Positions 1 through 14,905 of a DNA stretch of 64,000 bases are shown one piece after another (position 1 is the first letter of the stretch; every line of letters begins with the position of its first letter). The stretch spans positions 21,788,610 through 21,852,609 of the forward strand of contig NC_063446.1 of NCBI RefSeq assembly GCF_020379485.1, in the 5' to 3' direction. This DNA is from Brassica napus (lineage: Eukaryota; Streptophyta; Magnoliopsida; Brassicales; Brassicaceae). The notes beneath the pieces were generated by a model. That model was not told the origin of the DNA, ran no database searches, and saw only the letters and a program-made list of their open reading frames with translations. The translations under genes were made by a program, and so were the position numbers.

Positions 1-504
1 CGGGAAACATGAAATGGGTTCGCTACGGTCTTCGGGAGATAGCATCGAAGGGTAGACGATAATGCATGGATTAATTGTCGCATCGATGTTTCGGAAGAGC
101 TCGGTCGCTACGTAGCAATCGAGCGGAACGGACGCTCGGTCGCTACGTAGCGACCGAGCTTCGGCTTGGGCTCGGTCGCTACGTAGCGACCGAGCGGGAC
201 GAACGCTCGGTCACTACGTAGCGACCGAGCTCCCGATCGTCATAGCGTACATGTGCGGTAGTAGCATAATGACCGAGCTTGGTTCGTCCGTGTTCCGATC
301 GTCATACTCGGACCTATCCGTAACCGGTCTGGGTATGTTTCCGATGGCTTATGTTTGATCTAAATAGAATTCGAACGAAGCTTTATCTTGGCTACATACG
401 TTGTGACATTCTCTTGACCGAGCATGAATTGTTGCGAAAAGACATACTTGTATTTTGCGGGGATTTGGACGTTAACTTCGTCGCAACCGTTTTCGACCAC
501 AACA
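1..504 (-). repeat. 3' LTR of the Tat-like element (partial)
   Basis: This stretch matches 7189-7653 of the right LTR almost base for base, apart from a block around 125-260 where the palindrome array differs. It ends in CA at 504 and is followed by a C-rich stretch that is a polypurine tract on the minus strand. The first part of the LTR, equivalent to 6471-7188, lies before the window. Confidence 0.9.
99..230. repeat. Array of four 26-bp palindromes in the LTR
   Basis: A 26-bp near-perfect palindrome centred on TACGTA, with arm GCTCGGTCGC, occurs at 99-124, 134-159, 170-195 and 205-230. The second and third copies are perfect; the first and fourth have one or two changed arm bases. Each can fold as a hairpin or bind a symmetrical dimeric protein. 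The centre contains the ACGT core that plant bZIP factors bind. Whether it acts as an LTR enhancer, a dimer site or only a structural repeat is not shown by the sequence. Confidence 0.85.
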
Positions 505-522
505 GTTAGCCCCCCAGCTCGT
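505..522 (-). other. Polypurine tract before the 3' LTR
   Basis: Directly inside the left LTR the minus strand reads a purine-rich run with six G (GAGCTGGGGGGC) followed by TAAC and then the LTR start TGTTG. This is the expected place for the plus-strand DNA primer of an LTR element read on the minus strand. Confidence 0.7.
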
Positions 523-640
523 TAGGATCGTGGATTTCTAGTGAGATCCTAACGTGCGGTATGGCGAGTTCGGACGAGATTGGTGTATTTGGGCGAAGTT
601 CGGGTCCGAAAATCCGCAAGTAAATAGTAATTTCTCATGC

Positions 641-648
641 CTATAAGA
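641..648 (+). promoter_or_regulatory. TATA-like box for the antisense gene
   Basis: CTATAAGA lies about 130 bases before the ATG of the antisense gene at 777, followed by a T/C-rich leader. This suggests that the gene on the opposite strand of the retroelement has its own promoter. It is weak evidence on its own. Confidence 0.4.
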
Positions 649-776
649 AGGGAGGTAATTTCTTCACAATCTTTACACTTACTCATTCTCATAGAGAGGT
701 TTCTTGAAAAATTCTTTCTTCTTTCTCTTTCTCTCTATCATTTCCTTCTTGATAAAAAAAAAAGAAAACACACGAG

Positions 777-2578
<1,802 letters not shown>

Positions 2579-3800
2579 GAGGTGAGTGTTTGACGGGAAG
2601 AAGTTTTTCCCTTATCTAGTATTCTGCGGCCAAATGTGGCCTTCGTTCATATATGTCCGGCCGAGTGTGGCCTTCGAACTTTGTATGGGCCTGTTTTGGC
2701 CGCTTTTATTTTTATCGGGACTGGCCGTCGGTGGCATTGAACCCCTACCGCTATGCGGTATATATATATATAATGGATGTTTGTTTGAGTTACTTTGTTT
2801 CGAGTGGGTTTGAAGTAAACATGATTTGTCTTCTCATATTTAACTTCGTTGAGGCGTTCAATCTGTTGGTTTGTTCGAGACGTGAGTTTTCGTAAAAATT
2901 ATTTATTCTTACGGACTTTCGGGAACGTTGAGATATGAACGGAGAGACATGTTTTAGGATCTCGTATCATTTAGATATCATGTCTTTGAGATGTCTGAGA
3001 CCAATGCGATGGGTTTAGGGCAAGACCTAGGCTTACTTTCGGTTTTAAGGTTTGTGCTGTGACTAGCCGGCTATCGATTTTCCTGTTGCGATTTCTACCT
3101 GATTCGTACCGATTTAAAGTCTGCGATAGGTTCTCGGCTTATATGACTTGTATGGTACAAATCGAGCATCTTTCCAGAGACAATTTTTAAGCCAACTGGA
3201 AGTGCTAGACCAAAATTTCAGATTTTTTTTGTAGCGCGCTTTCGTCCTTGTGTTGGACGTTCGAAGATCAAAAGAGTGATCAAGTTGCGTTTGTTTAAGA
3301 TGGCTGATGTGTTCGTCAGGGCCAATCGACGAACGGAGTGTAAGGTTTTTGTGCTCGCGTTCGGACAATTCGTTCGCATCGTCTCGACTTTTAACTTGGC
3401 GACGTCTCGCAGTTATTTCGAAGACTATACGTATATTTGTGGTGCTGAAGAGGGATTGTTTTGGGATTTTGGGCCGTATGAGGCTGCTGACAAGAGTCTT
3501 AACGTTTGTAGATTTTCTAAGCGTGTTCTGAGACTTTTGCGTTAATTGAAGCGCAAGTGTCTTAAAAAGGAGCGACGCATATTGTAGTAAAAAATTTCGA
3601 AATCTCTAAAAAACTCGATTACAATAACGCATCTTTTCCTATAAGGGAGTATACGAAGATACGCACCCACTCCCCCCCCCCCTTTTTAGAGAGGGGGATA
3701 GCTGAACTCGTCTTTCGACGAGCTGCCTACGTACCTCTTTCGAGGATCAAGCCCTCTCGTAGTTCTATTTTATGCCGCGAGCGTTTTTACTCGGCGATTG
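2579..3800. other. Non-coding spacer of the Tat-like element with internal polypurine run
   Basis: This is where pol would be expected, but no reverse transcriptase, RNase H or integrase motif is visible in six frames; the open frames are short and unlike known proteins. A strong homopolymer tract at 3669-3697 (twelve C then T5 and more) is a polypurine run on the minus strand and could be a second priming site. Repeated short words around GGCC and GTGGCC occur at 2630-2740. Confidence 0.55.
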
Positions 3801-6400
3801 TCACCGTGCTGACCGCCTTGATCGTGGTGACCGCGGCCGGGTCAGCGGTCCTTCCGGATGTTCCAGTTGAGTCGTAGTGTCGGCTTCGGACTCGTATTGA
3901 ATTTCGACACCCGAAGCGTTTGTGTCAGCAGACGATGTTAAATCGTCTTTTCTTGAAGCGTATTTGGCCGAAGATTTATCTATCTTCGTGCGCTCGCGGT
4001 TTGCCGTTGCAGAGGTCGTCATCTGCCTTAACTTGTGCTCCGCGAGGAAGCATAGTCGCGACTGTTTCTGACATCCCCAGATAGCTGCGACTCCGTTTGG
4101 GGTCGGGAATTTGACACCCAGGTGGTACGTTGATGGAACGGCTTGCATGACGTTGAGCCATAGGGTTCCCATGATTACGTTGTAGATGGCAGGATGATCG
4201 ACCACCACGAATTCGACGATTTTCGTGATCTCCTTGGCGATGACTGGCAGCTGGATTGACCCGAGGGTCATCGATACTTCACCTGAAAAACCCGTGAGCG
4301 GTTTCGGCGTTGGAGTTACTTCTCCCAGTTTGATGCTCATCCGATTGAGAGTGTCGTGGAAGATTACATTGACTGTGCTTCCTGTGTCAATGAGAACTCT
4401 GCCGACTTCCAGATCTCGTATGACGAGATCTATGACGAGCGGATCGCAGTGAGGTTGATCGATCCCGCTGGCTTCCTCCTTCGTGAAGGTGATTGAGCAA
4501 TTATGATCATCTCGGGTAGGAGACCATGTAGGCCAGTTTGGGCTCGACTCCGCCTTCCGCTGGTAAGCCTTGATGGCTGAAACCGTATCGTTGCAGAATT
4601 GCGATCCTCCAATGATCATGTTGACTCTGCGACGATTGTTATCGTTTCCCTTGTCGTCCGGCCTTCTGCCGCGTTTATCCCCAGATTGGTTTCTTTGAGG
4701 AGATTTCTCTGCGGGAGGATTTCTGTCCGCCTTCGGGGGGTGATCGGTCTCGAGGATGAGATCTTTCACGCTGGTCACTTCCGAGAGCTCTCCAGCTAGT
4801 AGCTTCGCGGCCAGCCTTGCTCCCAAGACTTTGCAGTTAGTCGTGGAGTGTCCTCGGGACTGGTGGAACTCGCAGAAGGTGTTTTCATCATATCCTTGAT
4901 TGCGAGTCCACGTATTACCCGTGGTTCGGCCCTGGTCCGAGCTGATCGCGTAATTGTGCGCTCCTTGGAGATCTTCCCCCTCGTGATGGACATACTTGTC
5001 GTTACGAGGGTTCTTCTTCTTCGTTTTTGGATCTACATCTTTCGAGGATGGTCTCTCCGACTTATGTTTTTGCGATAAGACTTTCGTTTCTTCCTCGATC
5101 ATGATGTAGTCCATTGCCTTGTGGAGGGCGTCCTGTATCGTCCGCGGTTTGTCGAGGGCTATCCATTTTATGAATTTCGACTTGTACCAGAGCGCCTTTC
5201 TGAACGCATCAATGGCCACCTTGTCGCTTATCCCACTGACCCTGGACATTACCAACTTGAACCGGCTGATGAACTCGCGGAGGGGTTCGTCTTCCCTCTG
5301 GGACAAACTCCAGAGATCGACATCGGAAGTTTCTCTATCTATGAACATAGAGTATTGCTTGAGAAATTCCGATGCGAGTTGTCGGAAACTTCCGATAGAG
5401 TTTCTGTTAAGGCGTGCGAACCATTCGAGAGCTACCCCTTCCAGATTCTTGACGAACAGGTGGCATTAGCCGGCGTCTTTTTCGCCGTCCTTCAGCCTCG
5501 CTCTTCCCATCGTGATGTGGAAAGCCTGAAGGTGCGGGTTCGGATCGGTCGTACCATCATACCTCGGTACTTTGAGTTTTCCCGGATCGGATACCCTCAT
5601 ATCTGAGATGCGGGTGGTGTAGGGGGTCTTCCGAGCCCCTTCCAGCAGCCTGTCGATCTCGGGTGCAGCGCTGGTAGCGTGATGGATTTGGGATTTCAGA
5701 GCTCTTACTTCTGCCGCAGTCTTGGTGATATAGTCGTGAAGATCGCGGATATCCGACGTCTCGCCAGCAGATTTCCGAGCCCGTCGGCGTTTACTGCGAG
5801 TGAGCTCGGTTTGCTTTTCAGCCAGCTCTTCTTGTTCGTTCCAATAGAGGATTTCCTCCTCTTCTGTCATTGGTTTGTCGAACGGAGAGCTTTCCTGAGC
5901 GAATCGGCTTCTGGTCCTCCTTGGATGTCTGTCGACGAACTCATCAGTATCATTGGAGACATTGCTAGGATCGAGGTCGACGTGCTCAACTCCGTTGTCC
6001 TCCGAAGCCTTCGCGGGAGGCGGAGGACTTTCAGGGTTTTCCTTTTTGATGGGAGATTTCTCGCTAGGGTTTTGACCCGAAGGTCGTTCCAGCGCGGCTC
6101 CAGGCCTGTCGAGTGGGGTTGCGAAGTAGAGTCTTTTCCCGCGGACTTTAGTGGTTCCGCGGGGGCGGATTGCTCGAGTCCTTGCCGTTAAAGTTTCAAC
6201 TTGTTTGGTCAAGGTGCTCACGAGCTTATCCTGTTCTTCCGACCTTTGTCGTAGGTGGCGAACATCTTTTTTAACTTCTCGAGCGCCGCGGCGTTGGCTG
6301 GTGCGTTGGCCGCGGATACGTCCGCTGCGGGAGTGTGGAGGTCAGTGCCACTGCTTCCGTTAAGAGGAGTCTGCACGTTATCCGCGTCGTCAGTTGACAT
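3801..6400 (-). pseudogene. gag-protease polyprotein of the Tat-like element, two breaks
   Basis: The reading frame starts at the ATG at 6400. It is thrown out of frame by a one-base change near 6245-6255 and resumes in the frame that contains the ATG at 6221. It then meets an in-frame TAA at 5466-5468 and runs on to a stop at 3801. The middle part has the retrotransposon gag fold region ([13 protein letters not shown], then the part around EWFARL and LREFISRF). After it comes a zinc-knuckle-like [15 protein letters not shown] and an aspartic protease with the active-site motif [13 protein letters not shown]. There is no continuation into reverse transcriptase. Gag packages element RNA and the protease matures it. 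With both breaks this copy should be inactive. Confidence 0.82.
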
Positions 6401-6450
6401 GTCTGGTTGAGCGTGATGTGGTTGAGAGTTAGATTGATCCGTACCCCCCC

Positions 6451-6467
6451 CCCTCCTTCTAGCGCCA
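6451..6467 (-). other. Primer-binding site of the Tat-like element
   Basis: Three bases inside the 5' LTR, the minus strand reads TGGCGCTAGAAGGAGGG. TGG pairs with the CCA end of a tRNA, which is the hallmark of a primer-binding site. I do not assign the tRNA. Confidence 0.65.
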
Positions 6468-6470
6468 AAC

Positions 6471-7653
6471 TGTGGGAACCGAAATTCGCACTGTCGAATT
6501 CCATTTAAATAAGGAAACTAGGAAAACCCTAATTTCCCAGAGGTCCCGGATATCTGCTAATACCACACGCCAAGCAATCAGAACACAAGAATAACAACGA
6601 TAAAATATAAGAAATTGAAAAGAGAGAAAAGTAGATCTTATTCTGAATTCGCGTTTAGGCGCTACAACAAGGTAAGAGCCTGGGCTACGACAGCTGTCGG
6701 CGAGATTCCTAGTTCTAAAACCCTAAGACGGCAATAACCTAGTTGAGTCGCAGCTCGAGTAACAAAAACGGAAATATGCCTAATTGCTCTAACTGCTAAG
6801 TTTGCTCTGAGAAAAGTCCTCCCATGCTTCTCGCCTAGGACTCCTTATATACTGGCTCCTAGGTCGGTTTGCGCTTTTCCTCTTCTGCCCTTAAGCCGTC
6901 ATAGCATAAAAAGGGAGATATTCCATTTTTTTCCGATCCTCGTAATTATCTTCAAAGTTTCGTATTTATCCGCGGAAACTTGACATTTATCTTTCCTTGC
7001 GAACCAAGCGTAAACCGTCATGCGGCTTACGGGCTGCTGGTTAAGAAATCGTAAGTTAGGCCTCAAGTCATGTCTTAGGTCCCTTTGGGCCGTCTTCTGA
7101 CTCGAAGCGTTTATTACGGCTTCTTTCGATAAAGAATGAACTCTCCGCGGTTTTTACCGTAAAGTTTGATCGATGACTTAGAATGGCGGGAAACATGAAA
7201 TGGGTTCGCTACGGTCTTCGGGAGATAGCATCGAAGGGTAGACGAGAATGCATGGATTAATTGTCGTATCGATGTTTCGGAAGAGCTCGGTCGCTACGTA
7301 GCGATCGAGCGGAACAGACGTTGACCGAGACGCTCGGTCGCTACGTAGCGACCGAGCGGGACGGACGCTCGGTCGCTACGTAGTGACCGGACAGCGTGCA
7401 TGTGTGGTAGTAGCGTAATGACCGAGCTTGGTAAGTCCGTGTTCCGATCGTCATACTCGGACCTATCCGTAACCGGTCTGGGTATGTTTCCGATTGCTTA
7501 TGTTTGATCTAAATAGAATTCAAACGAAGCTTTATCTCGGGAACATACGTTGTGACGTTCTCTTGACCGAGCATGATTTGTTGCGAAAAGACATACTTGT
7601 ATTTTGTGGGGATTTGGACGTTAACTTCGTCGCAACCGTTTTCGACCCCAACA
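6471..7653 (-). repeat. 5' LTR of the Tat-like element (1183 bp)
   Basis: The LTR begins TGTGGGAACC and ends CCCCAACA, giving the standard TG...CA ends. Its second half repeats bases 1-504. It includes three of the palindromes found in the left LTR. On the minus strand it would hold the element promoter. Confidence 0.88.
7285..7390. repeat. Three palindromes in the right LTR
   Basis: The same 26-bp palindrome occurs at 7285-7310 (one changed base), 7332-7357 (perfect) and 7367-7390 (right arm altered and shortened). The left LTR has four copies, so copy number changed after insertion or during reverse transcription. Confidence 0.8.
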
Positions 7654-7699
7654 CTTGTAAGAAATGAGAATCTCATTTTCTTGCAGGTTCACAGGATTG

Positions 7700-7884
7700 G
7701 TCAAGCTTTGAAGATAGGGCCCGCGGGCCGACCCGCATAACCGCTGCTATAGTGCGGGTCGGGATTGGTCATAGGGTTCAGGGCCCGCGTCCCGTGGCGG
7801 TACGACCCGCAAAGACCCAACTGAAAATGGTACCGCGGCGGGGCGGGACAAATGGGTTGCGGGTGATCCCAATTGCCATCTCTA
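7700..7884. mobile_element. GC-rich hAT-like transposon end (remnant)
   Basis: A GC-rich stretch with repeated CCCGC/GCGGG words, very unlike the AT-rich surroundings, ends in CCAATTGCCATCTCTA. Its reverse complement TAGAGATGGCAATTGG resembles the terminal inverted repeat of plant hAT-type non-autonomous elements. The opposite end is not found; the Tat-like element may have inserted into it. The family assignment is tentative. Confidence 0.4.
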
Positions 7885-10800
7885 CTTTTAGGCTTTGATT
7901 CACAAAAATTTTGTCGTGCAGAGATCTCTAAACATTTCTTCTTTCAATCTTTTGTTTCAGCAGCACAACAAAGAAGAGGTAGACACCTTAAACGGTGGAG
8001 CAATGCACTTCCATCGAACGAATTCCCCACCAAATCCTTCTCTTCTCACCACCACTGTCTCCGGTAACAAAAATTCAAACTATTCACATCGTGTTCACCA
8101 CCACCGTCTCCGAAAACCGAAATCTTACCTAATCACATCGACATCGTATTCACCTGTCACTTGACCAGATTTGTTTCTCGTATCCATCATGTTTAATGCA
8201 ACTGTCTCAGAAGGTAGAAAAAACAACATTTTTTTATACAATATTTGTTGACTAAAAGCTAATTGTTATTTTGGATTTTTGGAAGAAAACAAGATTACAA
8301 TCATTTTTCTCAAAAGAATCTGAACAAGATGTCTTTTTTGAACGGCCTCTGAACAAGGTGTTAATAGCTTTTTCACCAATATTTGTCTGTTAGAACAAAT
8401 ACATGATAAGTAAAAAGTTTGTTGTTAATAATTATTGTTGTACGCTAATATTAAAATTAGTCTAACTGGATGGCATATGATTTGTTGCTCTTTATTTACG
8501 TTTTTGTAGTTAAACTGATTAGATAATATATATTAACTTGTAAGATTCATCGTAAGTGTTAATTTATATCTTAGTATCTCTGAGTAATGCTTACACGACA
8601 TGTTATTTTCATGGACTATTAAGCAGAGGAATATATATTATGTCATTGTGGAACTGTTATTATTACCTACTACCTTTTATTTCAAAGGTATATTCACTTT
8701 GTATTTTTACATAAACATTAGGTTATGGTTAGGTACATCATAGGCGATGATGAGTCTATGTCAACGGCGGCAAAAACTGACTCTGATTGGTAGATGATGA
8801 ACTTTTGGACAACATGGTTCGACTTGTGTGTGAATGCCATGTTTTGAAGAACGTGAGGGCCAAATGGCCATCGATTTGACCTTGCGGGATGAGTAAAAAC
8901 AGAAAGAAAAGGAGGGAGGGAGATAATCATACTGAACTAAATATTATTACATTGGACAGATCCTTGCTTTTTGAATCCACATAAGGAAAGATCTTCTCAT
9001 TACATTCGAACAATTATGGTATCAAGTATTATAACTTTCACATTTTATAGTTAGATACTAAGTTAATACTTACCAGTTACAACCTAGCTTATACTAGTCA
9101 TGAATTTATTACTGATCTCAGCAGAGACCATGTGCCAACCAAAGTGTGACAGCACCTTATATTTATAGTTTAGATGTCATTTTGTTTGGCAGACCATAAT
9201 ATATTGCATAGCACCTAACCTAACGCTTACTCGCTTATATATATATTCTTGAGTCTGCCGTTTACAGCTTTTTGTTCATTAAGTTGGATTAAATATGTTA
9301 CGTGACCCTAACATAATGCTTAATGCCTAAGTTTCACATACATATATGTAAATACCACAAAATAATTTCAGCTAACATGATGTGCAATTACTATATTCTA
9401 CTGTTATATACTGTCTAAGATACTCAGAATTAGCATATAACATAAATGTTATCCCTTAAACAAAATGGTAGCATGTATATATATGAGATATGATATGTTC
9501 TTTTAGATAAACATGCTATTTGGCTTTGTTAGATGTGAGTGGCCAGCTATATTATAAAACACAGATAACATATACTTAGCGGCTAATAAACTTAGGAATT
9601 TATGTACTTACACTCATCGATTAGTTTGTGGGATAACATATCACTTAACCACCAAGTAAACCCGGTTGTAGCGAACACAAACTAATTGCAGCTAACATAA
9701 TGTGTTCCCACTAACTTATACTGTTATATATTATCTAAGATGTTCAACATAAGTCAACTAGAAGATTAACCGTTAAAATATACTGGATATGTAACATAAC
9801 ATATTAAACGCTACTTTATAACTTATCGTCAATTTTATCTTCTTCTTCTACACAAAGACTTTTAACCAATCCCTGCTTTATATCCTCCATGATTGTTCTT
9901 TTTTACTTTTATCTCTTCTTTTGAATATCGAATTCACTCTCTCCAAAAAAATCACAAAAACACAACTGAAATTATTAATAAAGAAAATTAGTTGTACATA
10001 CCTTCAAAAGTTATCTGCCATTAATGCATAAATCATAAAACCTACATGAAAGAAAGGGACTAGTTGATCGATTTCTTTTTTTCTAAAGTGAGAGAGGATG
10101 TCCATGACTTATCTGAGAAATAAGAAAGAGCAAAATAATAGTAACAGTAGGAGAAACACATGATGACAATAATTCATGATTTTGAACAAGATGATGAGGA
10201 TAATAGTCTCTAAAATAAATCTGCTGGTGAAGAATCGAGGAAGAGAGAGAAAGGTAAACAGGAAGCTACAATATAGAAGATCTCATAGGATATTATCACA
10301 GATTTTTTCTCGACTACTGTCACTAAGAAAAGGTCAATATGGGGAGATCACATTCAAATTGCTACAGGAAATGAGTGTTTAAAGCGTATAAAAGTAGTTA
10401 CTTAATTTTGGTTTTCGTTATGTATATACAACCAATTGTCTCTTTATTTAATCCAGTATTCTGTATTTCTTACTTACCATTGATAAATCGATGGCAAAAG
10501 AAGATAAAATCATGAAAGACTAATTTTAAAAAGATTTGAATTTCTGTACGTAGGTTTTTAAGTCTTTGTAAGAAAAAATCAATTTGTGTTTATGCGTGTT
10601 ATATTAAGAAAAAAGTAGCAAAAATATATATTTTAACAACGATATTGAAATAAGATGTGAAATGTGAGACGTGATTGAATTTTTTTTTTTTTTTTGAAAC
10701 TAACGTGGTTGAATTTTTTATACATAATTTTAAAAGAGATTCATTTTTTAAACAGATTTTAAGTCTTTTCAGAAAATTTAATTTTTGTTTTGACTTGTGT

Positions 10801-11247
10801 TATATTAATAATACTTTTTTAACAAATACACATTTTTAATAAGATGTTAAGGTTTTAAGGTTCGCCACTACTGGCATTTCCAAGGACGTGCCTACAAATC
10901 ACCACAAACGGATTAAAGGAATTTGTTGACCACTGATCATAATTATTATTATTAAAAACGATTTATCTGACTGAAAAAAGACAAATACAAATTCCGACAA
11001 TGAATTAAAGCACTCGTATGTTTATTATCAAAGCAAACTCTATAGGAAAGCACCAAAAAATTACGTAGAAGGCAATCGCTAGTTGTTTTCTAGCTTTATT
11101 AGCCAAATAAAACATGTTTCCTACCAATCCCTTTATATGTATAAGCTGGCTTTTTATTCGATAAATTAATTTCGTTCTTGTTTGTTTATTTCATTCTGAT
11201 TAAATAGATAGGTTGGAGGAATCGATTAAATAAATAGATAGGTCGTA
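7885..11247. other. AT-rich spacer without a supported gene
   Basis: All open frames here are short and low in complexity. Two diverged copies of a roughly 65-base sequence that starts GCTAACAT occur at 9371-9436 and 9691-9757, both containing ACTGTTATATA followed by TCTAAGAT. They may be remnants of an old duplication or of an AT-rich transposon. A 17-base T run is at 10680-10696. I see no tRNA, splice-linked exons or clear element ends. Confidence 0.5.
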
Positions 11248-11467
11248 GGGCATCATTAACTATGGTCTCTTAGCCGGAGTTCTTAACTCATAATTTGATA
11301 TTTTTTTGTTTTTTTTGTTTTATATTTTTCGGCTAAGAAACAGTTCTTAAATCTTTTATTTAAGAGACAATTCTTAGCTTTTCTTAGTAAAAATCTAAAA
11401 AAAACTAAGAACCGTCTCTTAGCCGAAACTAAAAATCTCAATTAAGAGACTGGGGTTAATGATGGTC
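11248..11467. mobile_element. 220-bp MITE, probably Tourist-like
   Basis: The ends are inverted repeats: GGGCATCATTAAC on the left and the complement GACCATCATTAAC on the right, continuing into GTCTCTTA on both sides. The inside is also largely self-complementary, with GAACTCCGGCTAAGAGA-like arms repeated in both directions, so the whole unit can fold back. Flanking triplets GTA and TTA could be a worn TTA duplication, which would suit PIF/Harbinger-derived Tourist elements. It has no coding capacity. Confidence 0.75.
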
Positions 11468-14400
11468 TTAACTCTTCGGCCCATCTTGAAAACTTAAAAG
11501 CTTTGAATTAAACTTGATATATTTTAGCTCACCGTTTTAGCAAACTGAATGTGTGTCATTTCTAAAACATGTTGGTGGAAGTCTCTTCGGTTTAGTGATC
11601 GACAAAACAAGTTATAAAAAAAGATACTGGTTACTTATACTTTTACAACCTATAAAAAAATGTTACATTAGACAATTCTACAACAGTTTACTTTATATAT
11701 TTAATAAAAATTGGTTGTTGGACTATACCTTGAACTATCTTATAAGATCCATGTATGACAATAACTTTTCATCATATCAAAAAAAAATTGTAATCTTTTT
11801 CTCAATTAATTAGTACTAGGTGGTTGCGGTGAATTTGCGGGTACAACTATTGTATGGAAAATATATATTATGCATACAATGCTATAAATTTAAAATAATA
11901 ATTTGAAACATTAAAAGATATTTTTTAATTCCAAAAACTTTGAAAATCTAAAATCTCACTGCGGTATTTTTAGAATCACAAGATTTAGTGATAATTCAAT
12001 AATATAAATCTAAGCCGCTAAAAATATTTGTTTTACATCATTTTGATCAAATGATTAACAAACTCATGATCAGTGAATAAAAAAATATGTTTTAAAACAC
12101 TTTATAATCATCATATTATTTTATCTATCACCTCATTTAATTTTGATGCAAATTAATTCTCAGTTGCAAACTTTTTTAAAAAAAATTTGATACAAAATAA
12201 CTGGTGAATATTTAATAATAACAAAATTCAATGGAACTATATATGCAATTATCACATTAACTTCTCCAATACATATTATGCATCTTCTTCGATCTCTTTT
12301 TATTTCTCTCAATATCATTTTTATCACATTTTAACATGTATTGCTAATGTCTTCCTAATTTTTCCCACATATTGTTTTGTTAAATAGTTCTCACTCTCTC
12401 TCTAAATATTAATACAAACCATACAATCAATCAACCAAAAACCCATCTTAGAATCCCTTTTCAATCATCACATTGCCTTTACTATACTATGTTCTCTTTG
12501 ACTTAAGTTCGAATCATTTTATAATTGCAAAGTTCTCACATGTTCCGTTAAATATAATTCACCCAATCTTCAAAACTTATATATTGAACTCACATGTATA
12601 TTTTTCATTGTACATTGATATATCACACATTTATATTGATATATAATTATCACATTACCTTTAATTCTTTTTGAATTTAAACATAACACTTTTAAAAAAA
12701 TCCTAAACATAAAATTTTTCTATTGCCAATCTCTCTTTGTTTTCCAAATTTCTATTTTTATATTATAAATCATTTATATTATATTATAAAAGCTTTGAAA
12801 TTCTGATAAATTAATTTTGGAAGCCATAATAAACAATTTCTTAATTTCTCAAAAAACTTAATAAATGATTTAGAAAACATGTATGAACTTTATAAGAAAT
12901 TAATAGTTATCATATACTAATATACGAATATAATTATCTATGCAGAATATAAAATTATTATAGTGATGTATATATAAAAAATTGTTCATTATACTTTGTA
13001 GTTTATAACTATAAAATAATTAATCAAACATCATAACTTTTTCTATAATTCTAACAATTAGTTACCATAAATTAATACTTGTAATATAATTTATATTATT
13101 TAGAAACTGTTATAAATTATTTCTACTTATACTTATTTTAGATCCAACTAAAATAAAATCAAATTAATAAACATTGACCAACAAATTATAATAATTTTCT
13201 TAAGACTTACCCAATGATCGGCACTTAAGAAAAAGTCACTTAGTAACTTCTTGTTTAATATATAATTTATATTTTAATTTTATAAATGATTTATAAACTC
13301 TTATAAATAATATAATTATGATAAACTTATTTTTTAAACCCTTATAAATCATTTTTAATGTTTTTAAATCTGTACAAATAATTTATAAATCATATATGGA
13401 CATCATAAAACATTAATAATTATTATAATACTTTATGTATAAATATTCTCTATATAATACTATGAAATTATTTATATATATTTCCATAAATTGTTTTCTA
13501 TTCATTATCTTATACAGTTTATAAATATAAAAAATAATCAAAAACTACTCTTTTTATAATTCTGATAATTAGTTGCCATACATTATTTTTTTTAATATCA
13601 TTTAGATTATTTGGTAAGTGATATTAATTGGTTCTAAATTTATCTTTTATTTTGGATTTATATTAAATAATTAAAAATTAAAAATCATCGACTAATCAAA
13701 TTATAACAATATTTCAAGATTTCACCAATGATTAACACATAAGCAAGAGTCACTTAAGTGATTTTTCAATTAATATATATATATATATATATATATGTGG
13801 ATAATTCACTTTTCGAAATTTGAAGTTCAGATCTTTTAATCTAAAAGCATTAGTGAATTCATAATCAAACCACTGAAATTTTCCATAACTGACAAAATAA
13901 GTTTGTTTATGTTTTTGTAGCAAGATGTTTAGGCTCAATCTTTTAAGAAAATATATAATTTATATAAATCAATGGAAACAGACTTACAAAAAATTTGGTG
14001 TGGTATAATTAAAAACTATTTATCATAATAAGGTAAAGTTAACCATTTGTCACAATAGCGAAGTAAAATTGTCTATGATAAACATGATATACATAGAACC
14101 GTTACCGTCTGTTATTTCTTTTTGTAAATAGGATAAAGAGTTTATAATATAGTACATTCTCATAATCATAATCGATAATTTTGATGATAAAAAGCATATA
14201 CATGCCTTTATTTATTTTATAAGAAAACAACTGTTTACCTAACCTAATTTGAAAGGTTTTATTTATGGAAGCAAAATAAAGAAATAGTATCAAACCAAGA
14301 CTTAGAGGAACAGAATTTTTAACAATTGAAATTTTTAGATTCCAGACTTTTTGTTAGTATTTAGATATAAAAAGACTAATAAAATTGGATGATTCCAATT

Positions 14401-14897
14401 TAGTTTCAAAATTGGATAGATGATAAATGTGAATTTGTAATAAAACGACTATTTGATGATAAATACGATAACGTTTTTTAATATATACATTTATTTTACC
14501 AAAATTTACATGACAACTGATTGTCGGGTGAGACATGAATAAGAACTAAGAAGAGAGATACAGAGATTTTGGCCAGCAACAAGAAGAGAAAGTCGAGAAC
14601 ATGCAAAGTCCCAAAATAACATCACTAGTGTTTAGTGGTGTTAGATACTTTTTGAACCAACGACATGTTCACGGTCCATATACCAACTGCCTTACATAAC
14701 AGTCTGTCCTTATCCCTTAACCTCACTTTAACTTATATTAAAAATCTATGTTTTCATAATTTATAAACTAAAATTTGCAAAGTAGACAGGATTTTCCAAA
14801 GAAACGATTCTTTCTAGAGCGGGGTTGATGGGCTTGCGGCTGAGGGTAAAAAGCCAGGTGGTTATTGAATTTAATGTCAAAAGGAGAAAAAAACATA
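11468..14897. other. Very AT-rich spacer
   Basis: There is no supported gene. The stretch is dominated by poly-A/T words and short repeats around ATTTATAAATCATTTATA (for example 12770-13400), which look like decayed AT-rich transposon sequence. A (TA)n microsatellite of about 28 bases lies at 13769-13797. No element ends could be defined. Confidence 0.5.
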
Positions 14898-14905
14898 ATC
14901 ATAAC

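Noticed and set aside
7895..8164. Plus-strand frame of 89 codons after the hAT-like end
   Set aside because: The protein has no recognisable family, low-complexity His/Asn-rich composition and no promoter or splice support.
10176..10382. 68-codon frame, Arg/Lys-rich
   Set aside because: It begins in AT-rich repeats and matches nothing I know.
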